Origin: Thermogutta terrifontis | GTDB lineage: Bacteria > Planctomycetota > Planctomycetia > Pirellulales > Thermoguttaceae | NCBI RefSeq assembly: GCF_002277955.1 | Contig: NZ_CP018477.1 | Coordinates: 3,059,206 to 3,123,205 of the forward strand | Direction: 5' to 3' | Length of the DNA stretch: 64,000 bases | Shown: positions 55,219 through 64,000 of the stretch, in pieces | Layout of the letters: the number at the start of each line of letters is the position of its first letter | How positions within the stretch are numbered: position 1 is the stretch's first letter | Made by a program: the position numbers and the translations under genes | Notes under the pieces: model-generated | The model's database searches: none | Seen by the model: the letters and a program-made list of their open reading frames with translations, nothing else | What the model was told of the DNA's origin: nothing

Positions 55219-57546
55219 TCACGGGGTGGGAGGACCGATGCCTGTTTTGAAGCGGGCATTAGCTTCGGCCCGAACAGCGGCACCCGCCGCCTCGCGGGCA
55301 GCATGTCGAGCTAGGATCCCCGCTCGCGCATCCACGGCGAAATCGGCTGCCCGACCTCGTTTGATCGCCCGATCGAACTCGCGAAACACCTCGACCACTT
55401 CGGCTCTAATCGCCTTTTCCAGCTCTTCTATTTTTCCCAGTTCATCGGCTACGAGGGCTGCGTATTGTCGCACCCGGGCTTGCTCCTCCGCCTCGGTGAT
55501 CGCCGCCACCAGTCTCACCGTGGGTTTTTCTCCGTTCCAGGTCACATAACAACTCTCCACCACGGTGTTGGCCCTCCACGTTTCTACGTATCGAGGCCAG
55601 TACGGTGGATCGGAATCAAAAACACACACCAGGCCCTGCCGGCGACCGCGGACAAATTCCACGAGAAAGCTCGGTTGACCTTGGTCGTCGAGCACGACAA
55701 ACGGTCCTTCCCGGGAACCCTGCCGGTAGTTTGCGATGACGTAGGGGTTTCCTTGGTGGAACAGCACGAGTGGGCCTTCCAGCAGTCCCTGGTAGAATCC
55801 CGCCGCAAATTGCATCCGGTCATTGTCGTCGTAACATACGTAAAACCCGATTCGGGTCTTCACCTGCAGGTTGATTTTGAAATCCCCTTTGCGGTACACG
55901 ATGACAGCGGCCTTCAGAATGATCTCCTGCCAGTTGCCCGGAGGCCGAATCTTTCCCGCCTGGAACACAGCTCCGGAAGGGAGCACCACATCCGGACACG
56001 AGTAGATCTCGAACGGGTAACCGGGAAGACTGATCAGGTCCGCATTCCCTCCTGGTTGCATGGGCGCAAATCCCGGTGGTAGTCCCGGTTGTGCAGGCGC
56101 GACACCAACCGGTCCGGCGAGTGCAGGTTGGGGTGCCTTCTGCCTGGGCAGCGGAAGCATAACCACTTGCGGCCTCATCATGCGGGTTTTTATTTCGGGC
56201 GATGCCAGCGCAAAATTGAGATTCTGGGCCAACCGCGCGTTGAATCCAGCCGTGTTCATGCCCACCACGCGTCCTTGCTCATCGACGAGCGGACCACCAC
56301 TGTTGCCCGGTGAAATCGGTGCTGTCGTTTGGATCCAATTCGCGGCCTTCTTCTGCACGGGTTCATCAAAGCTACCGTCCGCCACCACCTGGCGAATTTC
56401 TTCCGTAGTCCGCACCGCACTCACGATCCCCTCGCTCAAACTCCCCTCAAGTCCCCGCGGGGCACCGTAGGCGAACACCCGTTCGCCGACTTCCGGCAGA
56501 TCTTCCCGGAGTTCCAGCGCGTCAGGCAAGCCGACCCCCTGAATGTCCAGAATGGCGAGATCATATTCGGGCAAAAGTTGGCCCATGGTCACGGGAATTT
56601 CCTGGCCCGTTGAAAGTTTCACGCGTATGTTCCAGTTATCCAGAACGACGTGGGCGTTTGTGACGACGTACTTTTTCCCCAGCGGCGTTTGCACGAAAAA
56701 TCCACTTCCCAAACCGGATTCTCCCTCCACGACCACCGTCGCCGCCTGGACCTTCTTCAACCACGGGAGCTTGCCAGCCTGGGCCGGAACCACCTGTTCA
56801 CCGCCGTCCGGCTTCACTGGAAAAGCATCACCGACACCTCGCTGCCCGGGTTGGCCAAAGGGATTTTGCTGAGCAGGCTCCGGCCCCCGCGGACCGACAT
56901 TCTGCGGCATGGGAATTCGGTCGGGGACTCCTTGATCTTCTGCTGCCTGTCGAGGCCCCACAGGCCCCTGGGGAGCAGGGCGATCCAGCTTTTCTTTCGC
57001 AGGTTGTGCTGCCCCCTGACGTGGAAGCCGCGCACGCTGGGCGACTTCGCCTCGCTCCTTGCGGGGACTGAGCGCCATCCAAATGATCAGCCCCACTGCG
57101 CACAGGAGAGCCGTCCCCAGGCCGATCAAAATCGCCAGCGATTCCTGTGACAGCCGGTTCTTCTTTCTGAGGGATCGGTAGGATGGTGCTCCCTGCGGCC
57201 AGTAAATCTGGCCATTTGCTGGAAACGCCCCACCGCCACTCCCGGCCAACATCGGCCCAAATTTTTCTCGCAAGGCCGCATCATAAGCCTGCTTGCGAAC
57301 CGGATCGATGAGGGTTAATCGGGCCTGAACGATTTGGTTGATAAGTTGTTCGGCATAGCTTGCGTGGGGCCCGGTCGTTTTCGTCCTCAAAAACGCCAAC
57401 CGTTGATCCACAGCAGCCTCAATGACCTGCGGATCGCTTTCAAACGGCCGGAGTCCCAGCAACCGGTAATAGCTAATGGGACGTTCGTGAGGCGGAATTC
57501 CCAGCCATACGTGATAGGGATCGAAGCTACCTTGCGGCGATGTCAT
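55219..57546 (-). CDS. Membrane-anchored trypsin-like protease with J-domain-like N-terminus and MORN-like C-terminus
   Basis: The start at 57546 gives 775 residues and follows AAGGGGGT. Residues 1-100 (FDPYHVWLGIPPHERPISYYRLLGLRPFESDPQVIEAAVDQRL...QARLTLIDPVRKQAYDAAL) resemble a J-like domain without HPD that I associate with planctomycete kinases and proteases. A transmembrane helix (LAILIGLGTALLCAVGLIIWMAL) and a Pro/Gln/Gly-rich linker follow. The trypsin-like domain (about 275-470) has the triad His in VVTNAHVV, Asp in YDLAILD and Ser in GNSGGPLVDEQGRVVG, the HtrA-type layout. No PDZ is visible. Residues 560-700 hold MORN-like strands (GFYVCYDDNDRMQFAAGFYQGLLEGPLVLFHQGNPYVIANYRQGSREGPF). 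Coiled coil ends the protein. It may be an envelope quality-control protease. Confidence 0.85.
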   Translation of the reverse strand: MTSPQGSFDPYHVWLGIPPHERPISYYRLLGLRPFESDPQVIEAAVDQRLAFLRTKTTGPHASYAEQLINQIVQARLTLIDPVRKQAYDAALREKFGPMLAGSGGGAFPANGQIYWPQGAPSYRSLRKKNRLSQESLAILIGLGTALLCAVGLIIWMALSPRKERGEVAQRARLPRQGAAQPAKEKLDRPAPQGPVGPRQAAEDQGVPDRIPMPQNVGPRGPEPAQQNPFGQPGQRGVGDAFPVKPDGGEQVVPAQAGKLPWLKKVQAATVVVEGESGLGSGFFVQTPLGKKYVVTNAHVVLDNWNIRVKLSTGQEIPVTMGQLLPEYDLAILDIQGVGLPDALELREDLPEVGERVFAYGAPRGLEGSLSEGIVSAVRTTEEIRQVVADGSFDEPVQKKAANWIQTTAPISPGNSGGPLVDEQGRVVGMNTAGFNARLAQNLNFALASPEIKTRMMRPQVVMLPLPRQKAPQPALAGPVGVAPAQPGLPPGFAPMQPGGNADLISLPGYPFEIYSCPDVVLPSGAVFQAGKIRPPGNWQEIILKAAVIVYRKGDFKINLQVKTRIGFYVCYDDNDRMQFAAGFYQGLLEGPLVLFHQGNPYVIANYRQGSREGPFVVLDDQGQPSFLVEFVRGRRQGLVCVFDSDPPYWPRYVETWRANTVVESCYVTWNGEKPTVRLVAAITEAEEQARVRQYAALVADELGKIEELEKAIRAEVVEVFREFDRAIKRGRAADFAVDARAGILARHAAREAAGAAVRAEANARFKTGIGPPTP

Positions 57547-58203
57547 CCGCACACCCCCTTTCCGAGAATGCCTTCCCACTCCGAAGTATCCCGGCACACC
57601 CGACGATACTACCACTTCAAGCCCTGTCTCTCAAGCCTGGCAAGTCCATTCTTCTATCCAGCCTGGACGGAACATGTCCAACCTGTGCGAAATTCTTAGT
57701 ATTGGAGGCAGCGCCGGCCGGTTTGTGCCTGCTGACACGTTCCGGCGTTGGGAGCCTTTCAGTTTTGAAAAGGACGCAGAGGTCAAGACGGCGTTATTGC
57801 TTGTTGATGCGGAGGGCTAACACTACAGTGCAAGGTTAAGGCTACTCGCAGCGGATTAGACCTTTGACGTTGACGCCAATTTCTTGTGGGTTGCGAGGTG
57901 TTCGTTGGCAGTGGCTTTTGCGCGCCGCGGCTTTGCGTTACTGGATGCATTGCTTCCGCCCGGCGGTCTTCTCGCAGCTTTTGGGCAGCAGATCGGACAA
58001 CTAGCCGTCCACATACACTGCAAGGCACGCCCGGGTATCCTGGGCAAAGCAAATTATCGATTTGTTTCAATTACTGCCGAAAGTGCGGCCGCAACCAGCA
58101 AGTCTGATCCGCATCCATGAGCAGGCCTCCTTGAGAGCGTCAATGGACCATAGTTTCCCACATTCGCCGATTTACGCAAGATCGTTCTTGCGCTGTAGTA
58201 TTA
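57547..58203. other. Intergenic region upstream of the Rhs cassette
   Basis: About 657 bp. Short open frames exist on both strands but none has a domain, ribosome-binding site or coding character I trust. It may be decayed remains of an earlier Rhs cassette. The protease promoter lies at the start. Confidence 0.35.
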
Positions 58204-59325
58204 GTGGCAACCGGTTATCCGTCCGCCAATTGGCAAAACATGCAGGTGGGCCACCTCCGCCAGCGTTACCTCTGGGGTTCAGCGGTGGATCAGATTTTGA
58301 CCGAGGAAAATGTTGACAATGGGGCTGACGAAACCGTACAGTGGACCTTGACGGACCACCTGAACACGGTTCGGGACATTGCCAAGTATAATTCGGGCAG
58401 CGACATGACGACCGTGGTCAACCACCTCATCTATGATGCTTTTGGTCGGGTCACGTCGGAGAGTAATCCCGCGGTGGACTCCTTGTTCCTCTTCACCGCC
58501 CGACCGTTCGATAGTGACACCCAACTGCAAAACAACCTCAACCGCTGGTACGATGCCCGTGTCGGCCGCTGGCTGAGCGAGGACCCGATCGGCTTCGCCG
58601 GCGGCGATGGGAATTTGTATCGGTATATCCAGAATTCGCCCAGTGGTGCCGTTGATCCTGACGGATTGCGGGGAACGGTAGCACCCCCGCTTCCCGTCCG
58701 TCCGGGTCCGTCGCCTGTTCGGCCGGGCGTACCGCCAAGGCCAGCTTTGCCTCGTCCTAGGCCTATCGCCCCGGGGATGCCTGAGATCAACTGGCCTCCT
58801 AGCTATCCTCCCGTAAGCTCGGAAGAGATTCCCCCCAGTTACACCCCCCTGCCTCCTGGGTGGGAGGAAGGCCCTGGCCCGTCCCTAGTGCCCGCGCCCG
58901 GAACGCAGGAATGGGAGGCGTACGCGAAGAGGTGCTGGGAGATATACAAGCGGAGAATGGAATGCAGGATACTCCATGATGACTTTTATAAACCGCTGCA
59001 AGACCTGGGAGGAAACTATCGTAATGAAAGGGAATGTGCCAAGGTCGCACGCAAGTGCAGCGCTATCTACTGGGAGGTGCAGGGACGGAAAGCCTACCTC
59101 GACAAAGGCTGCGACTACGTGCTACCCGGCAGTATCAAAAAAGGATCGGAAAAGCAGGAAGCAAACCATCGCATAGAATTGGAGAATAAGCAACAAGCTT
59201 TGAAGAACTGTTGGAACCACTACCGCCAGCTCGGTTGTGGCGAGCCTCCCGAGCCAACACCCTACCGTGAGCTGTTAGGCAGGGACCCGTTTGCTCCGCT
59301 ACGTTTACCTTGGAAATGGTGGTAA
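58204..59325 (+). CDS. Orphan Rhs core tip with C-terminal toxin-like domain
   Basis: The frame opens at GTG 58204 (ATG 58240 follows) and encodes 373 residues without the long YD-repeat part of an Rhs protein. Residues 13-155 hold the Rhs tip: LTDHLNTVRDIAKYNSG, NHLIYDAFGRVTSES, FTARPFDSDTQLQNNLNRWYDARVGRWLSEDPIGFAGGDGNLYRYIQNSPSGAVDPDGL, the usual Rhs core end before a variable domain. A Pro-rich linker (158-240) follows. The last 130 residues (RCWEIYKRRMECRIL, RKAYLDKGCDYVLPGSIKKGSEKQEANHRIEL, LKNCWNHYRQLGCG) contain six Cys and a conserved YLDxxCD...GS...H pattern that I recognise from the C-termini of other planctomycete Rhs proteins, not by name. The next gene is its likely immunity gene. 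Confidence 0.75.
   Translation: MATGYPSANWQNMQVGHLRQRYLWGSAVDQILTEENVDNGADETVQWTLTDHLNTVRDIAKYNSGSDMTTVVNHLIYDAFGRVTSESNPAVDSLFLFTARPFDSDTQLQNNLNRWYDARVGRWLSEDPIGFAGGDGNLYRYIQNSPSGAVDPDGLRGTVAPPLPVRPGPSPVRPGVPPRPALPRPRPIAPGMPEINWPPSYPPVSSEEIPPSYTPLPPGWEEGPGPSLVPAPGTQEWEAYAKRCWEIYKRRMECRILHDDFYKPLQDLGGNYRNERECAKVARKCSAIYWEVQGRKAYLDKGCDYVLPGSIKKGSEKQEANHRIELENKQQALKNCWNHYRQLGCGEPPEPTPYRELLGRDPFAPLRLPWKWW
58240..58467 (+). repeat. Direct repeat copy 1 (Rhs core segment)
   Basis: This 228-bp stretch (from ATGCAGGTGGGCC to GGAGAGTAAT) is duplicated at 60300-60527 with roughly 90 percent identity by eye, no indels seen and the same frame. Confidence 0.85.
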
Positions 59326-59434
59326 TCTGCTCTTTATAGGCACAGTGCGCGGTCAATCAGTTAGGGTCGTAAGGTTAATGGGGGCAGATCGATGTTCGCG
59401 TCTCCCCTCAACACGGTTCCGCGGAGCCCTGAAT

Positions 59435-60217
59435 ATGAGTAGAGCAGAGCCGTATCCCGATCGAGACTGGTTCGCGGTGAACACCGGACGGGTAGATGCC
59501 GATTACCTGGCGTTCCTGGCCGAGAGGGTGCCAAAGGATTTAGTGAAGCAGTTGTACGAAGATGCCCTGCCCGATATCTATTTGGATCGAAGGCCGCCAG
59601 AGACTTTAGTGGAACCTCTTTCCTCCGGTGTCTTTCCGCAAGATGAGAAGGAACGCTGGGAGATTGAAAACCTTCTTCGGTATGTGACCTGGAATTATGA
59701 CACTAGTGAGCGCTGGGGCGAGTACGAAGATCCGTTCAAAATAGTCTACTCCATGTCGCTCTATTTGCATTGCTATATTCTGGGCTACAAGGACCCGCCC
59801 CCGAACCCATATTTGACTGCGTTGCGGCTATTGGTGACTGCGGCTGGGAAGCTAGATTTTCAGACACGGCTTCAGGTGTGCCGGTTTTTGGGTTCGCGCA
59901 TCACCATGCTTCCGCCAGACCCGAACGACTGCGTGGGCGCGGTGTCCGGGCTGGTATGGGCGATTGCAGTCCTTCTGGGCAGTCTGGTTGAAAACGTGGC
60001 TGCTTTCGGAGAGGTGATTGCGAACGAAGAGAACATTAAAGAGAAGTGGCACAAAGGGGAGGAATACATGGACCCGGAGAGGGTCAAAAAGATAGAGCAG
60101 TTGCTTCGGGAGATGTACGGAGCCCAGGGTAGGGTGCTTCGTGCTGCCGACCAGTTGGTTAGCGCGTTGGGCGGCCCAGATAACCCCGAGACACGAAACG
60201 ATGATACAGGCTCGTGA
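59435..60217 (+). CDS. Probable immunity protein of the Rhs cassette
   Basis: The 260-residue product (ATG 59435 after GGAG) has no signal peptide and is all-helical by appearance (DADYLAFLAERVPKDLVKQLYEDALPDI, FPQDEKERWEIENLLRYVTWN, AVSGLVWAIAVLLGSLVENVAAFGEVIANEENIKEKW). Residues about 165-200 are hydrophobic. No family is recognised. Its position directly between a Rhs toxin tip and a second copy of the same Rhs core is the classic place of an immunity gene; the assignment rests on context alone. It begins 109 bp after the Rhs stop. The last residues are acidic and Asn-rich. Confidence 0.6.
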   Translation: MSRAEPYPDRDWFAVNTGRVDADYLAFLAERVPKDLVKQLYEDALPDIYLDRRPPETLVEPLSSGVFPQDEKERWEIENLLRYVTWNYDTSERWGEYEDPFKIVYSMSLYLHCYILGYKDPPPNPYLTALRLLVTAAGKLDFQTRLQVCRFLGSRITMLPPDPNDCVGAVSGLVWAIAVLLGSLVENVAAFGEVIANEENIKEKWHKGEEYMDPERVKKIEQLLREMYGAQGRVLRAADQLVSALGGPDNPETRNDDTGS

Positions 60218-60260
60218 CCGCGTCGTTGCTCGCCGTGTGCATGTCCATTCTGGGTAGTCC

Positions 60261-60536
60261 TTGGCACGCCGCGAACAGCGGGAGACCAACTCGGGCAACA
60301 TGCAGCTGGGCCACCTGCGGCAGCGTTACCTCTGGGGCCCGGCGGTGGATCAGATTTTCGCTGAGGAAAATGTTGACAACAGGGCTGACGAAACCGTACA
60401 GTGGACCTTGACGGACCACCTGAACACGGTCCGGGACATCGCCAAGTACGATTCGGGCAGCGACATGACCATCGTGGTCAACCATCTGATCTACGACGCC
60501 TTTGGCAGAGATACCGGGGAGAGTAATTTTTCTTGA
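60261..60536 (+). pseudogene. Second orphan Rhs core fragment
   Basis: The frame repeats the Rhs core segment of 58240-58467 (QLGHLRQRYLWGPAVDQIFAEENVDNRADETVQWTLTDHLNTVRDIAKYDSGSDMTIVVNHLIYDAFGR) and then stops at 60536, before the FTARPFDSDTQ part and without a toxin domain. No ribosome-binding site is evident. It is best read as a displaced or truncated 3' end of another Rhs cassette, as left behind by recombination at the core. Confidence 0.75.
60300..60527 (+). repeat. Direct repeat copy 2 (Rhs core segment)
   Basis: Second copy of the 228-bp segment at 58240-58467; the two flank the toxin-like domain and the immunity gene. Confidence 0.85.
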
Positions 60537-60681
60537 ATACGCGGTTTCGTGATCTTCGTCGGGTGGCCCTTTATTCGTGCTGGCACGTCTCGCGTCGTGC
60601 GGTCACGGATATTTACTCAGTTTTACAGCGAAGACGCCATTTAAAACGGCTTCTGAAGACATTTTCGCCCCGGTTTCGGGG

Positions 60682-61958
60682 TTACGTGGCCGGGCGCCAG
60701 GCAAACCGAAAGCTCACGTCGTCGGCTCCCTCCAAAGTCTTTCCACCTTCGTCTTTTTGATTGGGGCCCACCGAGTAGATGACGCAGTGGTCACTCCCCG
60801 TCACCACATGGAACGGCGTTCCGCTGTAAGGGTCCAGGACCACGTCTTTGGGTAAATTGAGTTTGTTCGGATCGAGCAGATGTTGACCGGATTCTGCTAT
60901 TTCCTGGGCGGGAGTGTGGAGGATCGCCAAAGCGACAAGGCACTCACGGCGACGCGTCTCGACGGCGAAGGCCTCGTTGACGCAGCGACGCACGGTGGGA
61001 ATGACCATCTTAACCGCATCGGCCTCGGCAGGCAGACCGCTGGCCTCAAGTGCAGAGGTGACCGCAGAATAACTCGCCTGCTCAACGTCTCTCACAAGCC
61101 GCTCGAATAAATCCAGATAACCGAGGTAAACCTGGTTCCAGCGAAACCGCGTCCACAGAGAATTGCGACCCGGATATCGAGCCAGAAGGCTCAAGCCCAA
61201 GGCCCGATCGACCACCAAGGCCCTGGCGCACGCTTCAAGGGGGCGCGTGTCCAAAAGGGACTGGCGGAGAACGGCCATTTCTTCGACCTCGTTGGGGTGG
61301 CCCAGGATGACCTCGCAGAGGTCGATCGCGTCGGCGTCGGCCCGCAGGGCGGAATTGCAGGGCATGCTCCCCGGATACGTACCGATCCACTGGCCCAGTT
61401 TCTGTAAATACTGTGCAGCCCGAAGAACCTCGCGAGTGTTTCCTAATTCCCCATTGAACAGCCCCCAGTAGCGGAGCATCCGCGCAACAACATCCGCGTC
61501 CTGAACAACACGGACGGACCACCTGAGGTGCTCTTCCGGGGTCGGTTCACCCGCCGGAGGAACCGGTGGAGGCGGATTTTGCAGGAACTGCTCGACGAGC
61601 TCGAGAAACGTGCCATGCTTCTGGAAAGCCTCCGCGACACGCTCTCGTCCTGCCTCGGTGAGATGGCCGTTTTCGTCCATGAGGGCGGGCGCGTAGGAGT
61701 TTTCCACGATCTTGCGAATCTCATTCGCATAGTTACGACCTCGGCAAACCGCGTGTCCTGGGTTTTTTCGCCGCCAGCGTCCGTGAATCGCCATAGTTCT
61801 TCCACCGAGGTTGGTTCGCCCGCCTGCCGCAGAGCTAGCAGCTTCGATTCGATCCGTTTGTCGCCCAACGCGATGAGCCAGACGTAACCCCCGGCGGCAA
61901 TCAGCAAAAAGGCGATGATGAGGCCCACCACAAGGGCCGCACGCGTTGCACGTTGCAT
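60682..61958 (-). pseudogene. Membrane-anchored protein gene split by a frameshift
   Basis: From ATG 61958 (AAGGA upstream) the frame encodes an N-terminal anchor (RAALVVGLIIAFLLIAAGGYVWLIALG) and GEKTQDTRFAEVVT, then becomes non-sensical near 61731. A one-base shift there joins VVT to YANEIRKIVENSYAPALMDENGHLTEAGRERVAEAFQKH and continues to a stop at 60682. The rest is a helical protein ending LNLPKDVVLDPYSGTPFHVVTGSDHCVIYSVGPNQKDEGG, a pattern I associate with proteins of planctomycete prepilin-type operons. No slippery heptamer is at the joint, so this is a real frameshift mutation or a sequencing error. Family unknown. Confidence 0.65.
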
Positions 61959-62085
61959 CGTTTCCCAATCCTTCTGATTGCGGATTCCAAACAAAGGAAC
62001 AGACACGCGAACAGCTAACAGTATATTTTTGAACTGCCAAATGCAACGCCGGGGATCCCGCCCACAGGAGATTGGCCGTCAAACA

Positions 62086-64000
62086 TCAGTGCGGAGTCTG
62101 CTTCTTGCCCAATTCGTCCAATCCGTAGCGACGGATCTTGCGTTCCAGGGTGGAACGCTCGATGCCGAGGATCTGGGCCGTTCGGCTTTTGTTCCAATTG
62201 GTGTGTCGCAGGGTAGCGAGAATGTGCGCCCGTTCGAGCTCCTCCAGTGAACAGGGGCGATAACCGCGTTCCTGAATGAGGGCCTCGGCCGTGTCACCGG
62301 TGGTCGGCAAGGTGGAAAGCAGCAGGTCATCCACATCGATATAATCCCCGCGACAGAGGACCACCGCTCGCTCGATGACGTTTTTAAGCTCCCTCACATT
62401 CCCTGGCCAGCGATACGAGGTGAGCCGTTCCATGGCCTGAGTGGTGAAGCCTTTAATCTTGCGGCCGGTCTCTTCGCGGAACTTGTTGAGGAAGTAATAA
62501 GCCAGTTCAGGGATATCTTCGATCCGTTTCCTCAGCGGTGGCACAACGATTTCCAAGACCCGCAGCCGGAAGAACAAGTCTCTGCGAAACCGTCCCGCAG
62601 CCACTTCCTGCTCCAGGTCGCGGTTCGTGGCGGCAATGACCCGGACGTCTACCTTGATGGGCTTGCTTCCGCCCACCCTTTCAAACGGATGCCCCTCCAA
62701 CACTCGCAGAAACTTGGCCTGGATGCTGGGGCTCATCTCGCCGATTTCGTCGAGCATGAGCGTTCCCTGGTGGGCCAGCTCGAACTTCCCAATTTTGCGT
62801 TCATAGGCGCCTGTGAAGGCCCCTTTCTCGTGTCCAAAGAGCTCGCTGGCCAGAAGTTCCTCAGACAGGGCAGCGCAGTTGATGCAGACGAACGGTCCAC
62901 TGCGTCGCGGGCTGGAATAGTGGACGGCCCGGGCCACGAGTTCCTTTCCCACCCCACTTTCCCCCCGGATAAGAACCGTAGCTTTACTGGCCGCCGCGCG
63001 AGCGATTTCCTCGTTGATTTTCCTGATCGCTTCACTTCGCCCGATCAACTCGCTGTGGACACCCAGCCGCTCGCGAAGCTGCACGTTCTCCGTCTTGACC
63101 TGAGTGAGATTCTCCGCCAATTCCTCCTGCCGGTTGAGGTTCGCGAGAGCCACGGCGAGGGTGTCCGCCGCTGCCAGCGTGAACTCGAGATCCTCGGGAG
63201 AAGGACCACGGCTCGTATCGGTGGAGTAAAGATGGATCACGCCAAGAGCCCGCTTTCCCTGCCGCACCGGGGCACAGATGACGCTCGTGGCGTGGATTTC
63301 CCCGCGACTATCCCGGCTGCCGATGGCGCTATCGTCGAGGACGTTACGGGCCAAAACTGCCTCTCCCTCCCGAAGCACCGTGCTTGCCAGGAAATTGGAA
63401 ACCCTGTGGTAGGGCCATTGCGATGTTGTCTTGGAAGCGACCACGTGGAGGTCGCTGCCCGTGGGATTCCCCACGAAATCGCGAGGGACCAATAACACGG
63501 CGCCCCCGTCCACGGCCGTCATTTCAAACAAGGCTTCCAGAGTGAGTTCTGCCATCCGCACGGCGGTGGGCGCCTTGCCCAGCTCGAACGCGAGGCGGCA
63601 CAACCGCGCGGCAGCTCGGCCGGCTTCTTCGAGGCTCAGTTCCTCGCGATTCTCCGATTCGAGAAGCCGGGTTCGATTCCGCCGATGGGTGATGGTGGTG
63701 GGCTCGTATTCGCCGAGAACCTCCTCGTCGCTTTCGGAGGGGGCCTTCTCGGACGCCTGGGGAGTATCGAGAACCGGCTCCCGTCCCGGTATGGTGCCCG
63801 TTTCCGGGAAAGCGTCGCTGAGATGTTTGACGAAAACGAGCTGAGACCGCCCGATGCGGATGACATCGCCAGACTGCAAGGGCCAATCCGTCTTGATGAG
63901 CTGGTTGCCGACAACCGTGCCGTTCCGACTCTCCAGATCGCGGATGACCCACCGGCCCTCGGACATGAAGACTTCCGCGTGGCTGCGGCTGCAGCGTTCG
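62086..64000 (-). CDS. Sigma-54-dependent activator with FHA, GAF and Fis domains (5' partial)
   Basis: The frame is open to the window edge; the FHA signature [11 protein letters not shown]...[14 protein letters not shown] at the very start shows that the gene begins outside. A GAF domain follows (about 170-330: [50 protein letters not shown]). The AAA+ domain has Walker A GESGVGKE, the sigma-54-contacting GAFTGA loop, Walker [11 protein letters not shown] and the arginine finger region [11 protein letters not shown]. The C-terminus is a Fis-type helix-turn-helix ([31 protein letters not shown]). It should activate sigma-54 promoters in response to a phosphorylated FHA ligand and a GAF effector; the targets are not visible here. 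Confidence 0.93.
   Translation of the reverse strand, partial: ERCSRSHAEVFMSEGRWVIRDLESRNGTVVGNQLIKTDWPLQSGDVIRIGRSQLVFVKHLSDAFPETGTIPGREPVLDTPQASEKAPSESDEEVLGEYEPTTITHRRNRTRLLESENREELSLEEAGRAAARLCRLAFELGKAPTAVRMAELTLEALFEMTAVDGGAVLLVPRDFVGNPTGSDLHVVASKTTSQWPYHRVSNFLASTVLREGEAVLARNVLDDSAIGSRDSRGEIHATSVICAPVRQGKRALGVIHLYSTDTSRGPSPEDLEFTLAAADTLAVALANLNRQEELAENLTQVKTENVQLRERLGVHSELIGRSEAIRKINEEIARAAASKATVLIRGESGVGKELVARAVHYSSPRRSGPFVCINCAALSEELLASELFGHEKGAFTGAYERKIGKFELAHQGTLMLDEIGEMSPSIQAKFLRVLEGHPFERVGGSKPIKVDVRVIAATNRDLEQEVAAGRFRRDLFFRLRVLEIVVPPLRKRIEDIPELAYYFLNKFREETGRKIKGFTTQAMERLTSYRWPGNVRELKNVIERAVVLCRGDYIDVDDLLLSTLPTTGDTAEALIQERGYRPCSLEELERAHILATLRHTNWNKSRTAQILGIERSTLERKIRRYGLDELGKKQTPH

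Overview
The window looks like a chromosome segment of a planctomycete, probably Pirellulales and possibly close to Thermogutta. This is an inference from gene content, not a database match. Supporting signs are two DUF1559 pilin-like proteins, three sulfatase-type genes, two Hanks-type kinases with long accessory regions, a CHAT-like TPR protein, a trypsin-like protease with a J-domain-like N-terminus, a Minf_1886-family protein and small lipoproteins of planctomycete style. Most genes look moderately GC-rich. Housekeeping genes present are purM, rnpA-yidD, a dnaJ/cbpA-type chaperone gene, an AroH-type chorismate mutase, a cyclophilin, a SbcCD/YhaNO-like pair and tRNA-Ala and tRNA-Val.

Layout. 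1-4330: end of a PQQ-type beta-propeller gene, then two consecutive membrane-associated GTPases, closed by a bidirectional terminator. 4359-10988: a TPR lipid/membrane-anchored protein, a CHAT-like protein without catalytic residues, a small lipoprotein and a YeaQ-like membrane protein. 11000-15443: a BNR sialidase-like gene, a sulfatase-fold gene lacking its active-site residues, the 3' end of a second sulfatase, and an internally deleted IS whose end abuts that truncated sulfatase. 15634-20947: a co-directional trio with visibly lower GC content, encoding a caspase-like cysteine protease, a serpin carrying a PDZ-like insertion and an exported beta-propeller protein. This trio lies between the deleted IS and an IS630-type element (21074-22314). 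I consider it the most interesting candidate system in the window.

22317-29590: a DUF4189 secreted protein, a receptor-like kinase whose C-terminal beta-helix is split by a -1 frameshift at a canonical T TTA AAA heptamer, a dense array of palindromic repeats, a deleted integrase and the two tRNA genes. 29591-40699: purM, the YhaN/YhaO-like pair, an rnpA-yidD gene fusion, dnaJ, a DUF1559 protein and a 2x[4Fe-4S] protein. 41144-47717: a DUF1559 protein with its partner lipoprotein, then an apparent operon of coiled-coil protein, FHA-like protein, polytopic kinase and membrane protein. 47761-57546: a canonical sulfatase, a SEC-C-like TPR protein, aroH, a Minf_1886/small membrane protein pair, a TPR-cyclophilin and the DnaJ-like/trypsin/MORN protease. 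58204-60536: an orphan Rhs tip with a probable toxin domain, a probable immunity gene and a second copy of the same Rhs core segment. 60682-64000: a frameshifted membrane-anchored gene and a sigma-54 activator (FHA-GAF-AAA+-Fis) that runs off the window.

Recurring themes are exported or membrane-anchored signalling and proteolysis, enzymes whose folds are kept but whose catalytic residues are lost (CHAT, sulfatase, YhaO-like), and traces of mobile DNA at region boundaries.
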